From positions 868,001 through 932,000 of the forward strand of contig JADDOH010023643.1 of NCBI GenBank assembly GCA_016648135.1: DNA of 64,000 nucleotides. The letters run 5' to 3'. The notes below the pieces were generated by a model. That model saw nothing but the letters and a program-made list of their open reading frames with translations. It did no database searches and was not told the DNA's origin. Source of the DNA: Agrypnia vestita. Lineage: Eukaryota; Arthropoda; Insecta; Trichoptera; Phryganeidae. Shown one piece after another: positions 1 through 8,662 of this stretch. Each line of letters starts with the position of its first letter. Positions within the stretch are counted from its first letter, which is position 1. Position numbers and translations under genes: made by a program.

Positions 1-65
1 AGCACGCTACGCTTGCCCTTTGAATTTGTGTTGAACCCGTAAGCCCGCGCCGCCACAGTGAGCTA
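1..65 (-). pseudogene. HSP70-like reading continues beyond the stop codon
   Basis: Translating in the same frame past the TAG at 63-65 gives residues that still align with the HSP70 segment following RIIN: T-x-A-A-x-A-Y-G, then K-G-x-R-x-V-L, corresponding to the family's PTAAAIAYGLDK...GERNVL. The TAG sits where HSP70 has the glutamate of RIINEPT, so one base change from GAG explains the stop. This shows that the captured HSP70 fragment was originally longer than the present ORF. How far it extends lies outside the window. Confidence 0.75.
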
Positions 66-1067
66 ATTGATGATCTGCAGCACGTTGAGCTTGACTATCC
101 TGACCACATTCCTTATAGCTTGTCGCTGAGAGTCACTGAAGTAATCTGTCATAGCCAGAACTGCTTCCTTCACACTCTGGTCCACGTATGCTTCGGTCGT
201 CTGTTCCATCTCATCCAACACCATGGGACTAATTTCATCGGGAGAGAGTTTCTTGTTCTCCCCTTTGTACCCTACTTGCACCATGGGCTTGTCCTCCACG
301 GTGACTACGCAGAAGGGCCAGGGCTCCATGTCCTCCTGTATCTTGATTTCGGTGAACTCGTGCTGCTCCGCGTCGAACACAGTATTGCTGAGGTCCATCG
401 CAAACTGGTCCTCGGCCACATTTTCCATCATCACCTGGTCCTCGGCCGCATTTTCCACCGCCACCTGGTCCTCGGCTGCATTTTCCATCGTCACCTGGTC
501 CTCGGCTGCATTTTCCATCGCCACCTGGTCCTCGGCCACATTTTCCATCAGCCTCTCACTATCGACGAAAGTCATTTCTGCAAGTGTTGTCCCATTTCCT
601 TGGTCATTCCTAATGTTTGAGGGCGCCGCCGTTTCGTACTGCCTGTGGTTGCTATCCTGTAAACATCGTTCATCGAATGTAGAAGGCTTTTTCCCTGTCG
701 ATCCTGTAGCATTCTCCACTTGAGCCTTCTGGCAATTTCTTACTTCATCCCGAAGTTTCTCGATTTCATGTTGTGTCTTTTCAGCGTCACGTTTTATGTC
801 TTGTCGAAGATCCTTGATATCTTCTTGAAGATTATTGACATCCAGTTTAGTGATCTGCAATTCTTTTTGTTGCTTGTCAACACTTTCCCTAAGCTCCTTG
901 ATGCTTCCTAATTTGACGTCCAACAACATTCCCAATTTTTGCTCCTGTTCTTCCTTGTCTTCTTGGCGTTTCCGCTCCAGTTCTTCCAGCATCTTCATTA
1001 TCATATCGCATTCCGCATCCGAAAATACCTCCATGGTTGCCATTTCTTCCTGTGCCACGATCTTCAC
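63..1067 (-). CDS. Chimeric ORF: Gag-like coiled coil fused to a degenerate HSP70 nucleotide-binding-domain segment
   Basis: The predicted protein has 334 residues. Residues about 24-115 are a highly charged heptad-rich coiled coil like the N-terminal part of some arthropod Gypsy Gag proteins. From about residue 152 it is collinear with the HSP70/HSC70 ATPase domain: NDQGNGTT (154-161), FVDSERL, SNTVFDA (227-233), IQEDMEPWPF (243-252), YKGENKK, EISPMVL, SDSQRQA (311-317) and LNVLQIIN (327-334). Between FVDSERL and SNTVFDA are five decapeptides of type MENAAEDQVA (174-223), evidently amplified from the HSP70 segment that normally reads GDAAKNQVAMNP. Many otherwise conserved HSP70 positions are changed (e.g. 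the VPAYFNDSQRQA region reads MTDYFSDSQRQA), so ATPase activity is unlikely. Two starts are possible, Met1 at 1067 or Met9 at 1043; the first is used because it directly follows the leader. The frame stops where HSP70 would continue, so this may be a decayed or shortened capture. Confidence 0.8.
   Translation of the reverse strand: MKIVAQEEMATMEVFSDAECDMIMKMLEELERKRQEDKEEQEQKLGMLLDVKLGSIKELRESVDKQQKELQITKLDVNNLQEDIKDLRQDIKRDAEKTQHEIEKLRDEVRNCQKAQVENATGSTGKKPSTFDERCLQDSNHRQYETAAPSNIRNDQGNGTTLAEMTFVDSERLMENVAEDQVAMENAAEDQVTMENAAEDQVAVENAAEDQVMMENVAEDQFAMDLSNTVFDAEQHEFTEIKIQEDMEPWPFCVVTVEDKPMVQVGYKGENKKLSPDEISPMVLDEMEQTTEAYVDQSVKEAVLAMTDYFSDSQRQAIRNVVRIVKLNVLQIIN
399..548 (-). repeat. Five tandem 30-bp repeats encoding an HSP70-derived decapeptide
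   Basis: Five consecutive in-frame 30-bp units encode MENVAEDQVA, MENAAEDQVT, MENAAEDQVA, VENAAEDQVM and MENVAEDQFA. Flanking residues on both sides align to HSP70 around the same site, so the repeats are an internal expansion of the captured gene rather than foreign sequence. The units differ by only a few bases, which points to recent slippage or unequal exchange. Confidence 0.9.
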
Positions 1068-1091
1068 GTTGATTTCTTAAAAATCTCCCGA

Positions 1092-1109
1092 ATCCCGCTT
1101 CTGACGCCA
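1092..1109 (-). other. Primer-binding site, tRNA-Leu-like
   Basis: Two bases after the LTR end the element reads TGGCGTCAGAAGCGGGAT. This is complementary to a tRNA 3' end with CCA and the ATCCCGCTTCTGACG acceptor/T-arm sequence characteristic of leucine tRNAs, and the match appears to continue into the T-loop TTCG. The leucine assignment rests on remembered tRNA patterns. Confidence 0.6.
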
Positions 1110-1111
1110 GT

Positions 1112-1416
1112 TGTTACGTGGCGTGGCTCGCTCGAAAAATGAAATGGCACAACTCGTAAAATAAATCTTTTATTCTCGCTTGTACATTATCTCTGACATT
1201 TACAATCGCTCGCAACGCAATCCTACTCACTTTTTTTATTCGAACACAAAAGAACAGTTCTCTTTTGTTTTTCTACTCGGGTAAGAACCCTTCCATTTCT
1301 TCGCTATTTATTATCATGTTAGTTCTTATTTCAACCACTGGGCATACCGGCCCGCCGTTCTGCGCATGTGACACTTTTCTATGGAACTGTCAAATGTCAA
1401 CGAACAGCTCGTTACA
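1112..1416 (-). mobile_element. LTR (5' LTR of the HSP70-carrying element)
   Basis: In element orientation it starts TGTAACGAGC and ends CACGTAACA, giving TGT/ACA ends, and is 305 bp long. A polyadenylation signal lies in GAGAATAAAAGATTT near 1160-1175, about 55 bp from the LTR end. It is immediately followed by a primer-binding site. Another putative LTR at 48232-48719 shares the TGTAACGAG start but little else. Confidence 0.7.
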
Positions 1417-1840
1417 GTATTATAAATACCATAGTATTAAAAATTTCCGTAAGTGATTGTATATTACATAACTATCATTTTATTAAAATGACTAACCACA
1501 AAGACAATGCTTTAAATATTTAAAATATTAATAATAATACTACGATAACTATAGTAGTACTATTATAAGTAATTTATAGTACTTACCTGTTAAGTTATTT
1601 ACCAGTTATGGTAGATAACTTAACAGGTAAGTACAGGTTAGATAAAAAGGGACCGCTCCTATCAAAACTACAGTAGTGGTAAAATAATTGAACGGGGGTG
1701 AAGCACAAGGTTTAGATTAATAAAAATTAAAATAATCGTGTTCATCAACAATCAATTAATGATATAATATTATATCAAAATAAAACAAAATAAAGGGCAA
1801 AAATGGTGGGCTTTCTATACGGTGTTGCAAGCCAATACTT
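1417..1840. other. AT-rich spacer with a 24-bp hairpin
   Basis: No reading frame of interest. The only structure is the inverted repeat at 1579-1634. Confidence 0.6.
1579..1634. repeat. Near-perfect hairpin, 24-bp arms
   Basis: The left arm GTACTTACCTGTTAAGTTAT (1579-1598) pairs perfectly with 1615-1634. A further four pairs (one G-T) extend inward to an 8-base loop. Both strands contain AGGTAAGT, a splice-donor-like string, as part of the palindrome. Confidence 0.85.
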
Positions 1841-1854
1841 AACCACAACATCAA

Positions 1855-2110
1855 CTCTCATAACAACACAACAGCCCTGATGATGTACCCTGCAATGGGA
1901 TCCAAAACGTCGACCATAAAGATCGTAAAAACACGGCAGAACACCCCACAAAACTCAAACTAGAAGAATGAAGCCAAGCACAAGTGGAAATCTCTTTATC
2001 GAGAGGCACAGCGATAAAGTGCATGTAGGTTATCCTTATAGTTTTAATACACTAGAACTAGAACTAGAAAATAATGTAATAAAACTATAAGAAATATTAA
2101 AGAAATTAAA
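1855..2110 (+). mobile_element. LINE 3' end remnant (Jockey/CR1-like, same type as 60.1 kb)
   Basis: The stretch around 1975-2030 (CAAGCACAAGTGG..., GAGAGGCACAGCGATAAA) matches the 3' untranslated part of the element at 60110-60690, which has AAGCACATGAGC... GAGAGGCAAAGCAATAAA. No coding portion is recognisable here. The segment 2111-2477 to its right is plain AT-rich DNA in which I see nothing. Confidence 0.45.
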
Positions 2111-2477
2111 AAATATATAAAAGGCATTTTAATTTAAAAAACATTTATTTATATCATTTATATGCCGTTATTTTCGTTCAAATTTAGTTCAAGGGAGGTG
2201 AAATTATTCCAAAAATGGCGCTATATAATTTGGAATACATTAATAATAATGTTAACGATGATAAAATGTAATGCATACATTTTACGTGTATTCAAATCAA
2301 AAAAATTTATTCTAAAAATGTGATTGTATACTAAAATATAACAATTTTCTTGTTATCTCTTAAGATATTTGATATGTTCGTAACACAGTTTTATAGAAAA
2401 ATATATTGCAGATACAATGACACATTCTTGTTGTTTCAAGGGTACTATATATTTGACAATGAGCAAGAGCTGATGTA

Positions 2478-3096
2478 CTAACTAACAAACCATCACGCCG
2501 TTTCCCCGCAGGGGTAGGCAGAGAGAATTGAATGCCATACTCTTCTATCCTGGCACACCACTTTTGTTTCGACCACATTCATACATCTTCTCATACACGT
2601 TCTACGGTTGTTGGGGCTTTTAACAGGGTCATCCTCAAATACTTGTAGTACCTGATCGTGCCAGGTCCTTCGCGGACGCCCTCTATTCCTGTTGACTTCA
2701 ACACTCGCCTCATATATTTTCTTAACCATCATTTCCTCGTTCATACGTTCCACATGACCAAACCATCTCAGCACTCCTTTCTTTATTCTATCTACCACAC
2801 TACAGCCAGCATTGCATTCACTTTTAATTTGTTCGTTCCTCACTCTATCGACCAAAGATTTTCCACACAAGCGTCTTAGTGATCGCATTTCCACCGCATT
2901 TTTCGCACCACCTCTTTTGCCAATTCCAGGCTTCACTTCCATACATAAGGGTTGGCACTAGAACGCCATTATGTACCGCTAGTCTCGGTTCCTTTGACAG
3001 ATTCTTATTGGCCATAATTGCATTTAGTGCACCATTAATTTTTGTTTCCCGCAGTTACTCTCCTTTCGATATCATTCTCAGCCTTGCCGTCTCTGT
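2478..3096 (-). mobile_element. LINE group A 3' fragment, copy 1
   Basis: The minus-strand ORF at 2493-2942 encodes the C-terminal end of a non-LTR retrotransposon polymerase (GVLRWFGHVERMNEE, RNRGRPRRTWHDQV, SILSAYPCGETA). Nucleotide similarity to copy 3 (18224-18925) extends to about 3096, past an ORF break near the internal stretch that reads KNAVEMRSLRRLCGK. The 3' end is followed by a short TTAG-type tail (2478-2489). It is 5'-truncated, lacking endonuclease and the reverse transcriptase core, and so is dead. Confidence 0.85.
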
Positions 3097-3629
3097 ACTA
3101 TATTTATTATAAGAATAAGTACTCAAAAGAAAGAAAAAACTATATACCATATACGGAAAAAAAAACTATGAAAGAAGTGCATAGCCAGGGGGAACGTGCG
3201 ATAAATCAGTACGATACAAAGGTATGTAAGTTCGTGGGATGGACTGAAAGGATATAAGATAACGCTTATGGCAATTTAGACGGGAAAATAAGAGTTTCGG
3301 TATTATTTATGGCGTCTATTGGTTATGATATGATGTTTCTTTAATATGGAAATATTTACCTTGTTTATTTGTTTATTGCGTGGGTCGAAGGAGACGTAAA
3401 ACACGAACACGAAATGTTACACGGAGCGGTGAGAAATGCGGAGCGAATACAAGTTTCCAGGATGAAAAAATATCATTCCAGATCTGGCCTTCACACAATC
3501 AGAGTTTTCCTTTTAAGGTTCTGAATAGCCGTTTCTAGCAAGCAGCCTCCCACACGTATCTTGTAGCAATAAATATATAGTGTTAAAATCTAACTGGTTG
3601 CATGAAGTATATTAATAAATGTGTAATTA

Positions 3630-3778
3630 ACAGGAGCAGAAATCCTCCGCAAAAGGCGTGATCAGATAAATAAAATATTGGACGACAGAGCATATATTAG
3701 AAGATGTATGGTACTAGACGAATCAAGAGCGGTTTGCTCGGACTAACTAGTGCGGCGTTCTATCTTCTCTGTCTGCAG
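3630..3778 (+). mobile_element. LINE group A relic
   Basis: A plus-strand translation gives RKRRDQINKILDD, then RRCMVLDESRAVCSD and RRSIFSV. These match the group A tail residues RKTWHDQINQILED, RRCMNVDEAKVVCQD and RRSILSA, with internal deletion and frame damage. Confidence 0.6.
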
Positions 3779-3797
3779 TACATGGCAATTAAAAATA

Positions 3798-4122
3798 CTA
3801 ACCCATAAAAAACAAGTTTTTATTATACTCCCTTTCTCATTGAAATAGATTTCGCGCCTACTGCACGCGTCAGGCTCCTTACTCATTTTTATGGATTCCA
3901 ATTTGAAAAAACCATTAAAATTTCGAATAATACAAAGTTTTACTATAATTATTAAATTTATTAAAAGAAAAAATGTCTGAGCATTTTTATCGTCGCCACG
4001 AGTGTGCCTGGAAAGTTTCAGCTCGATTGGATCACGGGAAAAGGGTTAAAAATCGATTCAAAGTTTTTTCGGTAGACAACAGACAAGCAGGCGCTACGAG
4101 TTAAAAGAAAGGGATTAAAAAA
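3798..4122 (+). mobile_element. MITE family 1 (CTCCCTTTC termini), copy 1
   Basis: About 325 bp with inverted ends: left TTTTTATTATACTCCCTTTC, right GAAAGGGATTAAAAAAA. A central stretch with TCAGCTCGATTGGATCACGG is shared with copies at 28450-28745 (inverted), 51985-52310 (same orientation) and a fragment at 39905-39995. No reading frame; a non-autonomous DNA element is the simplest explanation. Confidence 0.7.
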
Positions 4123-5020
4123 AGTGATGCTATAAAGTTTACAAACAATGACATTCAGACAATTGATTATATTAAATGTAGGTACATATATAATTAGTAA
4201 AAATATACTTTGTTTTCACCCCTTATTTATCGAAAATATCAACATGTTTCGGGTCCAATTATCCCTTCATCAGGATACAATTTATATTAACAAATTAAAA
4301 ATCGATAGACAATAACAAAATAAATATAATATACAGGAAATGAATAAATAATTAAGTACTAAGATGAAAATAAATTTAAAAGATAACTTTATGTAAAAAG
4401 GACCTGGTTGTTTATAATATTCAATTTAATGTTGACACAATTTATCCAACTGTAATCCTGTACAATGTATTATATGTAAATTTGCAAAACCCTAATTAAT
4501 GTTAAAAGAATGATCCATAGCCAAAAGATTATTCGGAAATTCGGAATAATTATTGATACTTAAGTGTTAACTTTAACATGTAGATAATTATATTTATACA
4601 TATATAAAACCCTAAAAAAAAACATGAAAATGACCACTGCAAAGGAAGAAAACATGAAATACTAAAACAAAATTCAATCATTGACAGTGGGATGAAGTTA
4701 TATAGTTAACTACCGGGGGAAATTAGGGATGAAGAAAATATAACAACTTTTAGAGGAAGCTAAAAAAGATGCTAACATTTGAATGAAATATACATTAATT
4801 TAATTGTATAATTCTGATTATATTTGGAAATATTAACTCTAGTGGTACCTTATATAAGAATAAACCAATTAAAAAATATATTAGACGATGAACAGACGCG
4901 ACTGATAATGCTTTTAAATTCAGCGCGTGGATTTTAAAAGACCGAATACGAAGTGTACACTGCTTGTCGGTTATAGAAAATAACAGGAGTAGAATATAGA
5001 ATGGAAGGAGAGCCCAGCAC
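4123..5020. other. AT-rich spacer with a ribozyme-like motif
   Basis: No coding signal. At 4243-4274 (minus strand) is a CTGATGA...GAAAC arrangement resembling the core of a hammerhead ribozyme, related to a degenerate copy at 62196-62230. The remainder is low-complexity AT DNA. Confidence 0.4.
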
Positions 5021-5760
5021 TTACGTCCGACTGTATCTACGACCACGCAACTACCAATCGGCGCTGCCGGATGGGGCCCCTGTGCAGCGGGGGCCTCTAC
5101 ATTTGTTAGGTGCACGACTTGGCTAAGAGAGATTTGCTTAGACAGTCCGTCACTAGATGTCGATGTGTGTCCATCATACTAATAAATAGCAATGTTGATG
5201 ACAGACTTACAGCAGCAAATGATAATTCGCTGCCTTGTCTGGTAAATTAATTGCCAAATATAATAATAACAGACAATCCTATTTTATGGCGATGAATGAA
5301 GACGAATTTACTTTGTAAGGTTACTACATTTTAGTATTATTGTGAAGGAACTATTACTGACGAGTATATTCAGTATAAGGTTGAGTAGTTACGACTCCAG
5401 GTGGAGACATCACGAATGCAAATAAATGATGGAATTGATGTGAAGTTCAGTGCAATTGTGATCTCGAGAGGATTGGCCGCAGAGGTCGTAAACATTTATT
5501 GCCGAGGAAAGTGCAGGCGGGACCGGCAACAAACTGCAGTAAAATTGTCATAGCCTCGTCTGATGACTTTAAGTGCACTAACCTTTACACAACTAGTGTA
5601 ACTCAATTTATCGGAGTTCGCTGAACGATCTAAAAAGTGAAAGAACGCGTAAAACACTGCGCGATGCGGAACGTCTCACTGTTAGAACAACTAGTATAAT
5701 AATAATAAAATAAAACTATTCGGGAATAATATTTGCCGATAAATCATGAAGAATACATAG
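5020..5760. other. Unique, moderately GC-rich non-coding stretch
   Basis: It contains a GC-rich patch around 5030-5110 with GGGGCCCC and GGGGGCC, and no reading frame resembling a protein family. No repeat partner in the window. The interval 5761-6149 to the right has two short overlapping ORFs (60-98 codons) without recognisable motifs, which I take as chance. Confidence 0.35.
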
Positions 5761-6154
5761 TTATCGGATTAAAGAGATCACCCGAGTTTTCAGACTAAAG
5801 AAACATTGTTTTTTCGTAATTTCAAATTTTAAAGGATTAAATGTGGTGATGATGTAAGTACTTGTTTGATCCGACTCAGCAATATTACCATAACAGAACG
5901 CTCTGTTTGACTGATTTTGTCGACTAAGCACTGTTGCAACATGGAATTGGGCGAAGTATGCACGACACTGAAATCGAATTTCCACAAACATGAATTGAAA
6001 ATCGGTTCGGGTTGCATTTTCAAATCAGTCCATCTCGAAAATAAATCATATTTTAAACGAAAGTATATGACATTTGAAGAAGATAATGATGTCAAAGGAT
6101 TGTGGACAAATGTAAGGTTTATCAAAATTTTATAGCGTATGTTGGTTACGTAAG

Positions 6155-7145
6155 CGGCACGAATGACGCGCTCAGTGAATGGTATCCACCTCTTATCAGG
6201 ACCGTTCTAAGAGCAAAGGCTTCCATATCGATCCTACTCAATCGTCTCCAGGTTGACATTTTTTCAACTAACAAGCAGGACCGTGCTGCACCGCACCGGT
6301 CGTACAAACCGTTGCGAAGCGGCACGGCCGTTCGAACAAAGTCATTCACTGTCCCCGCCTTAAGATAAGTCTTTATTTGAAAGAAACAAATACATACTTA
6401 CTTACTTACTTACTTACTTATCATCACGCCGTTTCCCCGCGGGGGTAGGCAGAGAGGATAGAGCGCCATACTCTTCTGTCCTGACATACAACTTTCGCTT
6501 CGTCTACATTCATACATCTTCGCATGCAAGTTCGACGGTTGTTCAGGCTTCTAACAGGACCATCTTCCAGTATCTGGTTAATCTGGTCATGCCACGTCTT
6601 CCGTGGTCGCCCTCTCTTTCTGGCGCCGACACTTGCATCATATATCTTTCTTACCATTCTTTCCTCATTCATTCGCTCAACATGCCCAAACCACCTAAGC
6701 GACCCTATTTTTATTCTCTGTATTATGCTACGATCAGCTTTACATTCACTCCTAATATCTTTATTCTTTACTCTATCATACATGGATTTGCCGCACATAC
6801 GTCTAAGGGACCTCATCTCCACTGCATTCAATCTACTTTCGTTCCTCTTCTGCCAGCTCCAGGCTTCACTTCCATTCCATAACAAATGCATACATAATTA
6901 TTAAACATAAAGAAAAATAATAAAATAAAATACAGTACAATGACGCGCTCAGTCAACTTTGGCACATGGTTCCTTGTGAACCGTAAGTCGCACTATCCCA
7001 CGACCACGGTTTGTTCCCGCACGGTCTTGCAAAGTAGTGTTAAAAAATATCAACCTGGAAACGAGTGAGCAGGACCGATAAAGAAGCTTGTTCCTGGGTA
7101 AGCGGTGGGTACCATTCACTGCACCACTGTCCCACGGCCATATCT
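6155..7145. repeat. Element with about 130-bp diverged terminal inverted repeats, interrupted by a LINE
   Basis: The left arm around 6170-6320 (CAGTGAATGGTATCCACC, CTCCAGGTTGACATTTTTT) is repeated in inverse orientation around 7000-7135 (GGTGGGTACCATTCACTG, AAAAAATATCAACCTGG). The LINE at 6397-6880 was inserted between the arms. It is probably an old non-autonomous DNA transposon. Confidence 0.6.
6397..6880 (-). mobile_element. LINE group A fragment, copy 2 (TAAG-tail subtype)
   Basis: The minus-strand ORF at 6424-6891 encodes AWSWQKRNESRLNAVEMRS, RWFGHVERMNEERM, GRPRKTWHDQI and SILSAYPRGETA, the same C-terminal region as copies 1 and 3 but a distinct subfamily. The 3' tail is a run of (TAAG) units (6397-6420). 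Flanks AACAAATACATA (6385-6396) and AACAAATGCATA (6881-6892) form a 12-bp target duplication with one mismatch, so the insertion is flush and fairly young. Confidence 0.85.
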
Positions 7146-7403
7146 CACATAGCCCGTATGTTTAATCAAGCTATTGTCCTGTGCGGTAGATGCCCATGAA
7201 TCCCTGTGATGCTTCATCCATTCACAACTTGCTTTGTAATGTTTAGTGACCACGTCTCAATAGCCAAGTCGTATTCACATTTCGTTACATGCTCTGCACC
7301 TACAAATTAAATAAATTGTATGGATACCATATGTACACGTTTGCCTAAATCATTGCATTTACTTTGTACACAGCCGTCTACAGGTAGGTCTGCACAGTTC
7401 TGT
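7146..7403. other. Unique spacer
   Basis: No gene, repeat partner or structural signal recognised. Confidence 0.4.
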
Positions 7404-7500
7404 GAATTATTAAACAAATTTTTATTCATTATTAAACAAATTCAGAAAAGTCAAATATTTAGACTGCTACCGGGATTCGAACCAACGGACCTCCATTCTA
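7404..7500 (-). mobile_element. SINE family C fragment (tRNA-Arg-like head)
   Basis: The reverse strand has the B-box-like GGTTCGAATCCC inside GTCCGTTGGTTCGAATCCC, followed by a body ending TTTGTTTAATAATTCACAGA. The same arrangement occurs at 52481-52640, where the tRNA-like head is complete. Here the head is cut off at 7500. Confidence 0.65.
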
Positions 7501-7506
7501 ATACTT

Positions 7507-7675
7507 CTAATTTGTTCATTCCTCACTGTATCGACCAAAGATTTTCCATATGCGCCTTATCGACCGCATTCAGTCAACTTTAATTTATTTTTTGCTAATT
7601 GCAGGTTTCGCTTCCATACATCAGAGTGGGCATAAGAACCCTATTACTTACCGCTAGTTTCCTTTGACGAGTTAT
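7507..7675 (-). mobile_element. LINE group A internal relic
   Basis: It matches 18581-18760 (TTTGTTCATTCCTCACT, ATCGACCAAAGATTTTCC, CTTCCATACATCAGAG) with indels. It directly abuts the SINE fragment, suggesting a rearranged junction. Confidence 0.65.
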
Positions 7676-7679
7676 TTTG

Positions 7680-7870
7680 TGGGGTATAAAAGCAAAGGCA
7701 GCAATATGTAATGTACTGGCTTCGATATTTTATAGGAAACATGATTTCGGAAGGGATAGATACATAAAATATAGAGTTCATTTTAAATTAGTAATTCATG
7801 GTGACGACATTCAAAACAATTTTTTAATTTTTTGGATATTGTTGCCTTTGCTTTTATATCCCGAAATCAT
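7680..7870. repeat. Small foldback element
   Basis: ATAAAAGCAAAGGCAGCAATAT at 7686-7707 is inverted at 7844-7865 with one mismatch. A solitary arm of the same sequence occurs at about 32117-32150, so this is a dispersed family. Confidence 0.6.
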
Positions 7871-7959
7871 TTATGGCTATATCCATTACAAAAACCTCAT
7901 ATTTTAAGCACCTAAATAAGTTGTTAAAAGTAATTCACGGTCTATTTTTTCCGGCGATA

Positions 7960-8215
7960 AATTCCTTTTCTGGGCGTTTAATACCTCGGCCGGGCCTGGC
8001 CAGAACATTTGTTCCGCCTGAAGCGGACACGAAGTTCAAGATAACGAGCCCTTAATGCCTCGCTAATTAAAACGCGGAATTATTTATGACGTCACCCACC
8101 TGCGATGAGAGCTGCAAGGAAACTTCCAGACCAAGTTCTGGAGTAATTGCCAAATCTCAGGAACAACGAGCCACCAGGGAAATGCGTCAAATCGTTGAAC
8201 GTCAGAACTTCGATA
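7960..8215. other. Unique GC-elevated non-coding island
   Basis: It has a sharp rise in GC, homeodomain-type TAATTA strings and no convincing reading frame. A regulatory or conserved non-coding sequence is possible but only inferred. Confidence 0.25.
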
Positions 8216-8239
8216 TAGTTTTTATTATTTTTTACACTT

Positions 8240-8312
8240 TTCCTAGATGACCGTATTTAGTCAACCGTTATTTCTTTTTTGCGAATTATAAGGTTTCACT
8301 TCTATACATCAA
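8240..8312 (-). mobile_element. LINE group A relic (short)
   Basis: GACCGTATTTAGTCAACC...GGTTTCACTTCTATACATCA corresponds to 18638-18705 with several substitutions. Confidence 0.5.
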
Positions 8313-8375
8313 ATGTGAATAAATAGTTATATACTATAATACTAGCGAATGTAAATAAATACACACATAGTTAGA

Positions 8376-8545
8376 GTAGCTTGTTGGTCCTGTGGTTAGG
8401 ATTCTCGCCTCGTGATCCAAAGGTCGCGGGTTCGAACCTCGCTCCAGACCAGCAAGTTACTCCTATTTTCATAGCACAAGCGTTTAGCTTAGTTTGAAAA
8501 TAGTAAGAATATTGATGTGACACGTATTCCGTGTTCGCATCAAAA
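8376..8545 (+). mobile_element. SINE family A, best-preserved copy (tRNA-derived)
   Basis: The head contains an A-box-like TGTGGTTAGGATTCTCG and a B box GGTTCGAACCTC, and is followed by a conserved body (TTTTCATAGCACAAGCG, ATATTGATGTGACACGTATTC) and an A-rich end. Related copies are at 14113-14255 (-), 44725-44872 (-), 49012-49140 (-) and 61205-61357 (+). The acceptor stem does not close as in a functional tRNA. Confidence 0.8.
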
Positions 8546-8552
8546 AAAAAGG

Positions 8553-8662
8553 TATATAGCGAAAATAGCTGGCACTAAATCGAGATGAGTGGAGAAAGAC
8601 TCTTGAGGAGGCCAAGACCCACCAGGGGTTGTAGAGCCAAAAGTGATGATGATGATGAGTAG
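8553..8662 (+). mobile_element. LINE group E 3' end with (GAT) tail
   Basis: The sequence AGCTGGCACTAAATCGAGAT... TTGAGGAGGCCAAGACCCAC... ends in GATGATGATGATGA. It encodes a LEEAKTHQGL-like polymerase C-terminus. An inverted, longer copy lies at 51292-51450. The SINE A copy sits immediately upstream, so the two form a composite. Confidence 0.7.

Larger units (their letters stand above)
1..1416 (-). mobile_element. 5' end of an LTR retrotransposon carrying an HSP70-derived segment
   Basis: Reading leftwards on the minus strand there is an LTR (1416 to 1112), a two-base spacer, a primer-binding site, a short leader and a 334-codon reading frame. The element continues beyond position 1, so protease, reverse transcriptase, integrase and the 3' LTR are not visible. 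The TGT/ACA LTR ends and the tRNA-type primer site are typical of Ty3/Gypsy-like elements; the clade cannot be assigned without pol. The unusual content is the HSP70-like part of the reading frame, described separately. No target duplication can be tested because only one end is present. Confidence 0.8.

Noticed and set aside
120..723. Plus-strand ORFs of 166 codons at 120-620 and 223-723
   Set aside because: They are antisense shadows of the 30-bp repeats and of the minus-strand ORF.
63..1067. A true host HSP70 gene or processed HSP70 pseudogene
   Set aside because: The N-terminus is a coiled coil, not the HSP70 start; an LTR and primer site sit directly upstream; and the HSP70 part is heavily substituted and begins internally.
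8376..8460. tRNA gene
   Set aside because: A and B boxes are present but the acceptor stem does not close, and four other copies with the same downstream body show that it is a SINE.
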